Part shown: positions 45,619 through 52,840 of the stretch, piece by piece
How the letters are laid out: every line of letters starts with the position of its first letter
How positions within the stretch are numbered: the stretch's first letter is position 1
Assembly (NCBI RefSeq): GCF_003323715.1
Contig: NZ_QOIN01000042.1
Coordinates: 303,525-367,524, forward strand
Source of the DNA: Streptomyces diacarni
Lineage (GTDB): Bacteria; Actinomycetota; Actinomycetes; Streptomycetales; Streptomycetaceae
Reading direction: 5' to 3'
DNA length: 64,000 nucleotides
Program-made: the position numbers and the translations under genes
Notes under the pieces: generated by a model
What the model was told of the DNA's origin: nothing
The model's input: only the letters and a program-made list of their open reading frames with translations
Database searches by the model: none

Positions 45619-47985
45619 TCACGCGGGGGCGTGCGCCGCGTGACGTGCGTGGCGGGCGTGGCCCCGGCGGCGACCGGTGTGTCCCCCGGGGCGACGTGCG
45701 TCGTCCCGGGGATCGCGTTCGGGGCCGCTGGGCGGGACGGGGCCCGGGGTGAGGTCCGCGGTGAGCGTCTCCAGGGCGAGGACGGTGCGCAGACAGGTGG
45801 CGAGCGCTCTGGCCCGGGGGATGGAGACGGTGCCGGGGGCGGCGGGGTCGGCCACCCAGGCGAGCCCGCTCTTCGCGGACAGCGCGGTGAACAGCGCGCG
45901 CAGCTCCCCGGGGCGTACGGCCTTCCCGCTCGCCGCCAGTTCCTCCAGCGCGGCGAGGTGGCCTTGCAGCGGGGCGGCGAACTCGGCGAGTTCGGGGACG
46001 GTTTCGGTGCTGTCCGCCGGGAGGTGTTCTCTCAGCAGTGCGGTGCAGCGGGTCACGGCGAAGACGGACGAGGTGATGCGCCTCAGCTCGGCGGCGCTCC
46101 AGCGGGCCCGGTGGCCGCGCGGCTCGTGGGGCAGGTGGCCGATGGCGGACTCCAGCTCCTCGCGGGCGCGGCGGGCGGCGCCGCGCAGCTGCTCCAGCGT
46201 GGCCCTGTCGGTGGCGGCGGCGTCCGTGTAGCCGGTCAGCAGGGCGGGCAGCAGGCGTTGCTGCGTCCGCAGCCAGCGTGCGAGCAGGTCGGGAATGCGG
46301 TGGTGGTGCCAGGTGGGCAGCACCAGGAAGATCGCCAGGGCGATGGCCGCGCCGAGCACGGTGTCGGCGGGGCGTCCCCACGCCACCAGGTTCTGCGCCG
46401 TCCCCATCTGGTGCAGCAGGAAGACGATCCACGCCGTCAGGACGAGGTTGAGTGTGTGCTGGCCGGTACGCAGGACGACGAACGTCACGGCGGCGAAGGC
46501 GACGGTGGCGAGCGCGAGCGCGTCGTGCGACCAGGAGAACTGGAGCAGTCCCCAGGCGAGGAATCCTCCCGCGATGGAGCCGACGGGGCGGCTCCATCCG
46601 CGCGCGAACGTGTGCTGGTAGTCGGGGAAGAGGACGAGCATCGTGGTCAGTGCCGCCCAGAATCCGTGCGCGGGCAGGCCGTGTCCCCAGAAGTCCCCGA
46701 GGGCGCGGCCCGCCGCCTCTCCGACGGTGGTACCGATGCCGACCCGGAGGGCGTGCCGCAGCAGCGGCGCCCCCGTCAGCCTCGGGCTGAGCTCCGCCGT
46801 GAGCCGGCGGAGCCCGCCACGGGCCAGCCCTTCGGGCCGGTAGAGAGCGGGGATCTCCTCGTGCGGTGCCGCGGCGGCGACGGTGACGGCGGAGGACGGG
46901 GCGGGGGCCGCGACCGGGGCCGAACCGTTGGCGGACGGGTCCACCGCGTCGCGCGCAGCGGCGGCCACCGGGTCCGGGCGGGTGGCGCCCTGCGCGTCCG
47001 TCACCGCGAGGGCGGCCAGCCGTCGGGCTTCCGCGAGGCGGGCGCGCAGGGTGTCGGCGAGCGGCCCTTGCCAGTCGTGGAGGGCGGGAGGAGCGGGGGC
47101 GCCGACGGCAGGGTCCTTCGCCGCCGGCCGGGGGTGGCGGCCGGCGGCGATGGTGCGCGCGAGCGCGTCGAGGGCGGCGGCCAGCGCTTCGTACGGCACG
47201 TCGCGGGCGCCTTGGGCCGCGTACAGGGCGCGGCGGACACGTTCGGCCTCGCCGAGCAGCCCGAACAGCGGTGCGGCGGCGGGGCGGGCGTGCGGCGGGA
47301 GGAGGCCGAGTGCCGTGCGGGCGGCGGAGAAGGGGGCCGGGGAGACGCTCGCAGCGGCGCCCTCGGGGCCCACGGCGCCGCCCGTACGGCGGGTGGCCAT
47401 GGCGCCCTCGCGGCGGGCGTAGTCGGCCAGTGACGCGTACACGTCGGCGAGCTTGCGGCGCTGCGCCGCGTGGCGGCGGCCGTACGGCGGCAGCAGGTGG
47501 ACGAGGACGACCAGTCCCGAACCGGCGGCGATCCACTCGACCATCTCCAGGCCCGCGCCGATACCGGGCGAGACGTCGGCGGTGATCAGCATGCCGATGA
47601 CGACGAGGCAGGCGCGGATTCCGGGCGCGGCGCCCAGGGCGCGCCACAGGCCGGCGAGGAAGGCGGCGAAGGACAGGGCGATGAGGAAGTACCAGCTGGT
47701 CGGCTGCAGGAAGACGCCCAGCGCCGTGGCGCCGCTGAAGGCGAGAGCCATCACGGACGCGTTGACGAGGCGGTGCCGCAGAGGGGCGAGGAGGGTGCCG
47801 ATGCCGCAGATGAAGGCGCCGACGCTCATCATCGTGGTGGCGAGGAGATCGTCGCGCGCCCAGCCGAGGGCGGCTGAGATGGCGACGGCGAGCACGGCGC
47901 GGCCGATGGCCCACGGGTCGGCGAAGACCCGTTCCGTGTGGAAGCCCTTGCGTACGGTGTGTGCGAGCGATGCCGTCCAGGCCAA
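45619..47985 (-). CDS. FUSC family membrane protein (aromatic acid exporter-like)
   Basis: The 788-aa protein has two membrane halves (about residues 20-165 and 430-560), each with five or six helices, separated by ~250 residues of soluble helical domain, and a soluble C-terminus ending in a His/Arg-rich tail. The second half has PLLRHALRVGIGTTVGEAAG and the region TTMLVLFPDYQHTFARGWSR then PVGSIAGGFLAWGLLQFSW, which is the FUSC/ArAE (YccS/AaeB-like) pattern of exporters driven by the proton gradient. The frame starts at TTG 47985, with GGAGGA 11 nt upstream. A 27-bp AT-rich inverted repeat 75 bp upstream (48059-48085) suggests drug- or acid-inducible control. Confidence 0.88.
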   Translation of the reverse strand: MAWTASLAHTVRKGFHTERVFADPWAIGRAVLAVAISAALGWARDDLLATTMMSVGAFICGIGTLLAPLRHRLVNASVMALAFSGATALGVFLQPTSWYFLIALSFAAFLAGLWRALGAAPGIRACLVVIGMLITADVSPGIGAGLEMVEWIAAGSGLVVLVHLLPPYGRRHAAQRRKLADVYASLADYARREGAMATRRTGGAVGPEGAAASVSPAPFSAARTALGLLPPHARPAAAPLFGLLGEAERVRRALYAAQGARDVPYEALAAALDALARTIAAGRHPRPAAKDPAVGAPAPPALHDWQGPLADTLRARLAEARRLAALAVTDAQGATRPDPVAAAARDAVDPSANGSAPVAAPAPSSAVTVAAAAPHEEIPALYRPEGLARGGLRRLTAELSPRLTGAPLLRHALRVGIGTTVGEAAGRALGDFWGHGLPAHGFWAALTTMLVLFPDYQHTFARGWSRPVGSIAGGFLAWGLLQFSWSHDALALATVAFAAVTFVVLRTGQHTLNLVLTAWIVFLLHQMGTAQNLVAWGRPADTVLGAAIALAIFLVLPTWHHHRIPDLLARWLRTQQRLLPALLTGYTDAAATDRATLEQLRGAARRAREELESAIGHLPHEPRGHRARWSAAELRRITSSVFAVTRCTALLREHLPADSTETVPELAEFAAPLQGHLAALEELAASGKAVRPGELRALFTALSAKSGLAWVADPAAPGTVSIPRARALATCLRTVLALETLTADLTPGPVPPSGPERDPRDDARRPGGHTGRRRGHARHARHAAHAPA

Positions 47986-48058
47986 TCCGGGTCACGTCCT
48001 CCGTCCGTTCTCGTCTGCCGTCCCGTCCCCGCTGCTGTCCGCTGCCGCGACGGCGATC

Positions 48059-48085
48059 TATTTGTATTGTACACCTATACAAATA
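48059..48085 (-). promoter_or_regulatory. AT-rich operator/promoter upstream of the FUSC gene
   Basis: TATTTGTAT (48059-48067) and ATACAAATA (48077-48085) are perfect 9-bp arms around a 9-bp centre containing GTAC. The 27-bp site has only about 22% GC in a ~72% GC genome. Such long symmetric AT sites are typical of TetR or MarR repressor operators. No regulator gene is adjacent. Confidence 0.7.
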
Positions 48086-48160
48086 GGGAGCCTGTCTTCC
48101 TGATATGGCAGGCGAGGAAAAGGTGAGCGGCGGGCCCCGGTGCCCGGACCGGGCCGGGAC

Positions 48161-48220
48161 GGGCTCAGTCCGGGCCGGACGGGATCAGTCCGGGCCGGGC
48201 CGGCTCAGTCCGGGGCCGGC
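48161..48220. repeat. three tandem copies of a 20-bp unit over the glycosylase stop codon
   Basis: Units at 48161, 48181 and 48201 share GGGCTCAGTCCGGGCCGG with one to three differences each. The last copy covers the stop codon and final codons of the Fpg/Nei gene (stop at 48205-48207). Confidence 0.88.
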
Positions 48221-48996
48221 TGGCAGTGCGGGCACCAGTACGTCGTACGTCCCGCCGCGCGGCCCGCGCGCAGACGCGTGCCGCAACGGGGGCAGGGTGC
48301 CCCCGGGTCCGGGGCATCGCGGTGGCCGGTCAGCCAGTCGTCGCGCGGCGGAACCTGCGCGGCACGCACCGAGGTGCGCAGCACCCGGCGCATCGTGCGG
48401 TACAGCTCCGCGCGCTCGCCGTCGGTGAGGGAGCCGGTGGAGCGGGAGGGATGGAGCCTGGACTGCCACAGGATCTCGTCCGCCAGCAGGTTGCCGAGAC
48501 CGGCGAGGAGCGACTGGTCGGTCAGGGCGGCCTTCAGCCGACCGCGACGTCCGGTGAGCGCCGCGTCGAAGTCGGCGCGGGAGACCGCGAGCGCGTCGGG
48601 GCCCTGCTCGTCGAGGAGGCGGGCGGCCTCCGGGTCGCCGGCGAGCCACAAGCCCTTGAGCTTGCGCTGGTCGCGGTAGCGCAGCTGCCGGGAGCCGGCG
48701 AGGGTGAACAGCACACGATCGTGTGCGTGCGGAGCGTCGTCGGCGTGGGCGCACACCAGCCGCCCGGTCATGCCGAAGTGGAACTGGACGGTCGGCCCGC
48801 CGGTATGGGCCAGCAGCCACTTGCCGTGCCGCTCAAGCTCGGTGAACCTGCGCCCCTCCAGGTCGCGGCTCAGCCGCCCCGCGCCGACGCCGTGGAGCAC
48901 CCCCGCGTCCCGCACGTCGACCTGTTCGATCGTCCGGCCCCGCGCACAGCCGGCCAGCACCTTGCGGAAGCCTTCGACGTCGGGAAGCTCGGGCAT
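48205..48996 (-). CDS. Fpg/Nei family DNA glycosylase
   Basis: The 263-aa base-excision enzyme starts MPELPDVEGFRKVLAGC, with the catalytic N-terminal Pro and Glu after Met removal. HGKWLLAHTGG, FHFGMTGRLV, the helix-two-turn-helix SLLAGLGNLLADEILWQSRL and a C-terminal CPRCGTRLRAGRAAGRTTYW then CPHCQ zinc finger complete the family. It removes oxidised or damaged bases and nicks the strand. ATG 48996 is used instead of the frame start three codons upstream, because Pro2 is essential; GAGGTG lies about 9 nt upstream. Confidence 0.93.
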   Translation of the reverse strand: MPELPDVEGFRKVLAGCARGRTIEQVDVRDAGVLHGVGAGRLSRDLEGRRFTELERHGKWLLAHTGGPTVQFHFGMTGRLVCAHADDAPHAHDRVLFTLAGSRQLRYRDQRKLKGLWLAGDPEAARLLDEQGPDALAVSRADFDAALTGRRGRLKAALTDQSLLAGLGNLLADEILWQSRLHPSRSTGSLTDGERAELYRTMRRVLRTSVRAAQVPPRDDWLTGHRDAPDPGAPCPRCGTRLRAGRAAGRTTYWCPHCQPAPD

Positions 48997-49274
48997 CGCT
49001 GTCACACCTCGCTGATAGGCGACGCGTCCTCCGCCTCCAGCGTAGGAGGACGGACGGCACCCCGCGCGGGCGCGGCCCGGGCCCCCGGGGACCGGTTGTC
49101 ACATCGAGGGCGGTCCCGTTCATCGCGAACGGTGAGAGCGGGCCGGTGGTGACCGGAGCCGGCCCAGGACGAGAGCGGGAGCACCTGAGGGGGGACGTCA
49201 CAGGGCGCGGGCGGCGCGCCGCGAAGCTGCCGCCCGAGGCGCACTGTCCGCGCGGCGGCTGGGCCCCTCCGGTG

Positions 49275-49398
49275 GCGCGGAGGGCGCGGCTCGGCCCCGC
49301 CGGTAGCGCGGAGGGCGCGGCTCGGCCCCGCCGGTAGCGCGGAGGGCGCGGCTCGGCGGCGCGGGTGGCGCGGAGGGCGCGGCTCGGCGGCGCGGGAG
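49275..49398. repeat. four tandem copies of a 31-bp unit
   Basis: Units begin at 49275, 49306, 49337 and 49368 with GCGCGGAGGGCGCGGCTCGG; the first two are identical and the last two share a variant end (CGGCGCGGG). Only G/C-rich sequence is involved, and no coding frame fits all copies. Confidence 0.95.
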
Positions 49399-49541
49399 TC
49401 GGGCGTACGCGTCGATGCGGGCGTGCCGGCCGAGGCACGGCGGAGCGGACCCGTGGCGTCGGCCACCTCGCCGGCGGCGGCCCGAGGGCCCCACGGCGGT
49501 GGACCCCGGGCCCCGCAGGAGCGGTGCGCCCGCATCGGCAG

Positions 49542-49616
49542 GCCCCACGCCGGCAGGCACCGCGTCGGCAAGCACCGCGTCGGCAGGCACCGCGTCGGCA
49601 GGCCGCACGGCCGCAG
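49542..49616. repeat. about five copies of a 15-bp unit
   Basis: GCACCGCGTCGGCAG occurs at 49557 (one mismatch), 49572 and 49587, with degenerate copies at 49542 and 49602. The unit length is a multiple of three, and the minus strand would encode ADAVP-type repeats, but no supported gene contains it. Confidence 0.88.
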
Positions 49617-49770
49617 GCCCCCACGGCTGCGGCCTCCACGCTGCGGGCCGCGGCCCCGCGCCAGAGGTCTCAACGCCCCGCTTCTCACTGCACGTTGATA
49701 GCTGTTTCCTCCGCTTGTCTTGTAGGTTCCCAGAAAGGTCGGAGACGTTCACCGGCGAAAGCGGGGATTC

Positions 49771-50373
49771 ATGTCGTTCGGCGAGGAGTGGGCGGGGCTG
49801 GTGGCCAACGCCCGGGCGGGTCAGTCGACTTCCATGCGACTCAATCACGCGCCGTCACCGGAGCAGGGGCCGGGCGGGGGAAACGGTGGGGGTCAGGGCT
49901 CGGGAAAGGGTCTGCACGTCACGCCGCATGTGCTGCGCACTTTCGCGGGCAAGGCCGAGAAGGTGAGCGACGACTTCCAGAAGACGGACAACGAGACGAT
50001 GGCGGAGACGGAGCAGGTCCCCGGTTCCATGAAGGGCTTCGCCAGCGATGAGGCATTCAAGGATTTCCAGGAGATGTGGCGCGGCCAGATGCGCTATCTG
50101 GACGGCCTCTACACGGGGGTCGCCAAGGCGCTGCGTGCGGCGGCCAAGACGTTCAAGGCGGAGGACGTGCGGCGCAAGGCGGAGATCGACAAGGCCGTCC
50201 CCGACGGGCAGGGCCTCAACAGGGGCCCGGTGTACGGGCCGTTCGTGAACGGGGCGGAGAAGCCGATGTACGGCCCCTTCGTCTCCCCGCCTCCCACGTC
50301 GAAGTCCGGCGTTCCGGCCCCTGGTGCGCAGGGTCCCGCTCTGCCGCCCGTCACGCCGGAACCCACCTCATAG
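49771..50373 (+). CDS. WXG-motif helical protein, first gene of an orphan pair
   Basis: The 200-aa protein has a Gly/Gln-rich N-terminal segment, then a helical hairpin of about 90 residues (VTPHVLRTFAGKAEKVSDDF, and FQEMWRGQMRYLDGLYTGVA with W103-R-G as the WXG turn, then KALRAAAKTFKAEDVRRKAE) and a Pro-rich tail with YGPFV repeated. This is like ESX/WXG100 proteins secreted by type VII systems, but longer. No type VII ATPase or membrane gene is in the window. ATG 49771 follows AAGCGGGG. The next gene starts 10 bp after its stop, so both are one operon. Confidence 0.8.
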   Translation: MSFGEEWAGLVANARAGQSTSMRLNHAPSPEQGPGGGNGGGQGSGKGLHVTPHVLRTFAGKAEKVSDDFQKTDNETMAETEQVPGSMKGFASDEAFKDFQEMWRGQMRYLDGLYTGVAKALRAAAKTFKAEDVRRKAEIDKAVPDGQGLNRGPVYGPFVNGAEKPMYGPFVSPPPTSKSGVPAPGAQGPALPPVTPEPTS

Positions 50374-50383
50374 GAGCGCGGTG

Positions 50384-52729
50384 ATGACCACCCCCTATCT
50401 CGCCTACACCGCGATCCGCGACGTGAATCTCGAACCGCTCCGGGAAGCCGTGAAGAAGTGGCAGAAGTTGCCCGGAAAGATGGACGAGGTGTCGACCACC
50501 TTCGGCCGTACGGTCTCCTCTCCGCTGGAGCAGTCCGGCTGGTACGGGGAGACGGCCGATGCCGCCTTCAAGAAGTTCCGGAACATCCGGAACCAGATGG
50601 CCGAAGCCTCGGGGCAGGCCCGGAAGATCGGCACCGTGATGTCCGAGGCGCTCACGAAGTTCGAGGACGCGCGGGACGAGATCCGGCGCATCGACAAGGC
50701 GGTGCGCACCAAGCCGGAACAGGGCGAGAACTACCTCAGGGTCAACGAGAAGGAAGGCGTCGTCTATCTCGACCCGCCGGACGACATGAAGACCTCCCCG
50801 GGTCTGCAGAAGGCGTACCACGAGACGATCGCCGACTACAACCACCGCATCCTCGCCGCCATCCGCAGCGCCAGCGACGCCGACCACGACCTGCTGACGG
50901 CCCTGCGGATCGATCCGCCGGGCAAGGGCTTCAACGACGACATCGCGGGCCATCTGGGGGACGTGGACGCCGAGACGAAGAAGGACCTCGACGCGGCGCT
51001 CGACCTCGCGAAGGACAAGGGCACCGACATGAGCGAGAAGGAGTTGACCCGCCTCAACGGTCTTCTCGCCAAGAACGCGCGGAATCCGGACTTCGCCGAG
51101 AAGTTCGCCCTGAAGATGGGCCCGCAGGGAACGCTCGACTTCTGGCTCGGGATGGCCGAGCCAGAGACGCGGCGGAACGGCGCGGCGGGCAGCGTGCGGG
51201 TCGAGCGCAGCAAGGCGGAGAACGCACGCCGGGCCGGGCTCCAGGACAATCTCGGGGTGATTCTCGGGCTGGCCAGCCAGTCCGACTCCGACGGTATGCG
51301 GGCCTGGAAGAAGGACATGCTGGAGCTGAGCACCGAGCGCATCCACGCCGAGGAGGCGAAGGGCAGGATCGGCGGCAATCCGGGCCCCTACAACACGCAG
51401 GTGCTCAGCAATCTGATGCGCACGGGGAAGTGGGACACGGATTTTCTGCACGACTACGGCGACAAGATCATCAAGCTGGACAAGGAGGACGCGCTCAGGA
51501 ACCACCGCAACGATCCGCCCAGCAAGTGGATCAGCGGCGGTCTGTCCGACGCGGCGTTCCTCAACTTCGGCCCGGAGAACGACGCGGGAGAGGATCCGCT
51601 CACCGGTTTCATGGAGGCTCTGGGGCACAATCCGGAGGCGTCCACGGAGTTCTTCAAGGACGAGGGGAACTTCGACTATCTGACCTCGCAGCGGGAGTGG
51701 CCCAGGGACGGCGAGGTCGCCGAGACGGGCGATCTGAAAGGCGTCAAGGGCGGTGTCCAGGCGCTGTCCCACGCTCTGGCGTCGGCGACGACCGGGCACG
51801 ACTACGAGCAGCCGCTGCCCGACCGGCTGCCCGCGCACACCGGGGACCAGGCCGAACTGATGAGCCGCATCATCAAGGGCACCGCGGACATCAAGGACGA
51901 CTTCGCGTTGCAGCCCGGCATGCACGAGTACCTCGGAAGGGCGGCGGCCGAGTACACGCCGGACCTCTTCCGCGCCATCAAGGACGGCAGCGGTGACGAC
52001 ACACTCTTCCCGATGCGCGGGCACCAGGCCGAGATGACGCACGCCGACGCGACCCGCTTCCTCGTCCAGCTGGGGCAGAACCCCGAGGCGAACGCGGCGC
52101 TGTACGGCGGTCAGAAGCTCTACACGCAGCACGTACTCGAACACCACCTGGCGGGTGACCTTCCGGCGGCCGAGAAGTACCAGGCCGGCAGAGAGAACAC
52201 GGTGGAGGAGATTCTGCGGACCTCCGGCGAGGTCGCCGGCACGATGGCCATCGGACGGCAGGAGGCGACCATCGGCGACGCCGTCCGCGAGATGAAGGAG
52301 TTCGACGGCGCGATCCTCAGCAAGCGCCTGTGGGCCAACGGCGGCTTCGGGACGGTGGTCGCGGGCGCCTCCGCGATGTCGCGGTTCGCGCCCAACCCCG
52401 TCGCGGCGGTGACCGTCTCCAGCATGATCATCGGGGCCGAGGGCGCGTGGGCCAACGACTTCGACCGCGAGTACCTCTCGTTCGACGAGACCATCGAGAA
52501 GGCCGACGCGGCGGGCCGGCTGTACGACGAGATGTCCCGCAGGGACGTGCAGCAGAACGAGAAGATCCTGGAGGCCATCGCGAAGGAGCACGACGTCGAC
52601 GTCTCGCTCAGCTGGGCCGAGCTGTACTCCGACGACGGCTTCGCACAGGGCTACTCGCGGGTCAACACGACGGCGCCGTTCCTCACCTCGCACGAGCAGG
52701 TGAGCACCCTGGCCCCGCGCGGGTCGTGA
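50384..52729 (+). CDS. large WXG-N-terminal protein, second gene of the orphan pair
   Basis: The 781-aa protein begins with a WXG100-like hairpin of about 110 residues (SSPLEQSGWYGETADAAFKK with the W-Y-G turn, then IRNQMAEASGQARKIGTVMS). It continues with a long helical, Lys/Asp/Glu-rich body, and near residues 655-700 a short hydrophobic Gly/Ala stretch (NGGFGTVVAGASAMSRFAPN then PVAAVTVSSMIIGAEGAW). I see no recognised nuclease, deaminase or peptidase motif; it resembles the uncharacterised large WXG-type proteins of Streptomyces (DUF6571-like). GGAG precedes ATG 50384 by 6 nt. Codons are less GC-biased than in neighbouring genes because Lys/Asp/Asn are frequent. It ends at a strong terminator. 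Confidence 0.8.
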   Translation: MTTPYLAYTAIRDVNLEPLREAVKKWQKLPGKMDEVSTTFGRTVSSPLEQSGWYGETADAAFKKFRNIRNQMAEASGQARKIGTVMSEALTKFEDARDEIRRIDKAVRTKPEQGENYLRVNEKEGVVYLDPPDDMKTSPGLQKAYHETIADYNHRILAAIRSASDADHDLLTALRIDPPGKGFNDDIAGHLGDVDAETKKDLDAALDLAKDKGTDMSEKELTRLNGLLAKNARNPDFAEKFALKMGPQGTLDFWLGMAEPETRRNGAAGSVRVERSKAENARRAGLQDNLGVILGLASQSDSDGMRAWKKDMLELSTERIHAEEAKGRIGGNPGPYNTQVLSNLMRTGKWDTDFLHDYGDKIIKLDKEDALRNHRNDPPSKWISGGLSDAAFLNFGPENDAGEDPLTGFMEALGHNPEASTEFFKDEGNFDYLTSQREWPRDGEVAETGDLKGVKGGVQALSHALASATTGHDYEQPLPDRLPAHTGDQAELMSRIIKGTADIKDDFALQPGMHEYLGRAAAEYTPDLFRAIKDGSGDDTLFPMRGHQAEMTHADATRFLVQLGQNPEANAALYGGQKLYTQHVLEHHLAGDLPAAEKYQAGRENTVEEILRTSGEVAGTMAIGRQEATIGDAVREMKEFDGAILSKRLWANGGFGTVVAGASAMSRFAPNPVAAVTVSSMIIGAEGAWANDFDREYLSFDETIEKADAAGRLYDEMSRRDVQQNEKILEAIAKEHDVDVSLSWAELYSDDGFAQGYSRVNTTAPFLTSHEQVSTLAPRGS

Positions 52730-52754
52730 CCCGGGGCGCCGCGCCCACGGACGA

Positions 52755-52787
52755 CGGCTCCCGACCGCGAGGCGCGGTCGGGAGCCG
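52755..52787. terminator. bidirectional terminator after the WXG pair
   Basis: A 15-bp perfect stem (52755-52769 with 52773-52787) with an AGG loop lies between the convergent WXG operon (stop 52729) and the aldehyde oxidoreductase operon (stop 52841). Confidence 0.9.
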
Positions 52788-52840
52788 GGTCGGTCAACAG
52801 CCGTGGTCGCCGGCCCCACGTCGGGCTCGGAAACCCCGCG

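Larger units (their letters stand above)
48997..49770. other. long intergenic region with two minisatellites before the WXG pair
   Basis: No gene is supported in 774 bases. The region holds four copies of a 31-bp unit (49275-49398) and about five copies of a 15-bp unit (49542-49616). The last 80 bases (49685-49765) are more AT-rich, containing TTGATA (49694-49699) and TAGGTT (49721-49726) with too long a spacing to be a standard promoter pair, and lead to the start of the WXG gene. Confidence 0.5.

Noticed and set aside
44504..48082. 1192-residue minus-strand Arg/Pro-rich frame
   Set aside because: It overlaps both the FUSC gene and DUF72 out of frame, with composition typical of a GC-rich shadow.
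49275..49398. 31-bp x4 array as a possible CRISPR
   Set aside because: Unit-to-unit repeats have no unique spacers; it is a simple minisatellite.
49002..49848. Repeat-rich frames (ADAVPADAV-type, SRALRATGGA-type) on the minus strand
   Set aside because: They arise from the 31-bp and 15-bp minisatellites; no start signal, and they run into the Fpg/Nei promoter and the WXG gene.
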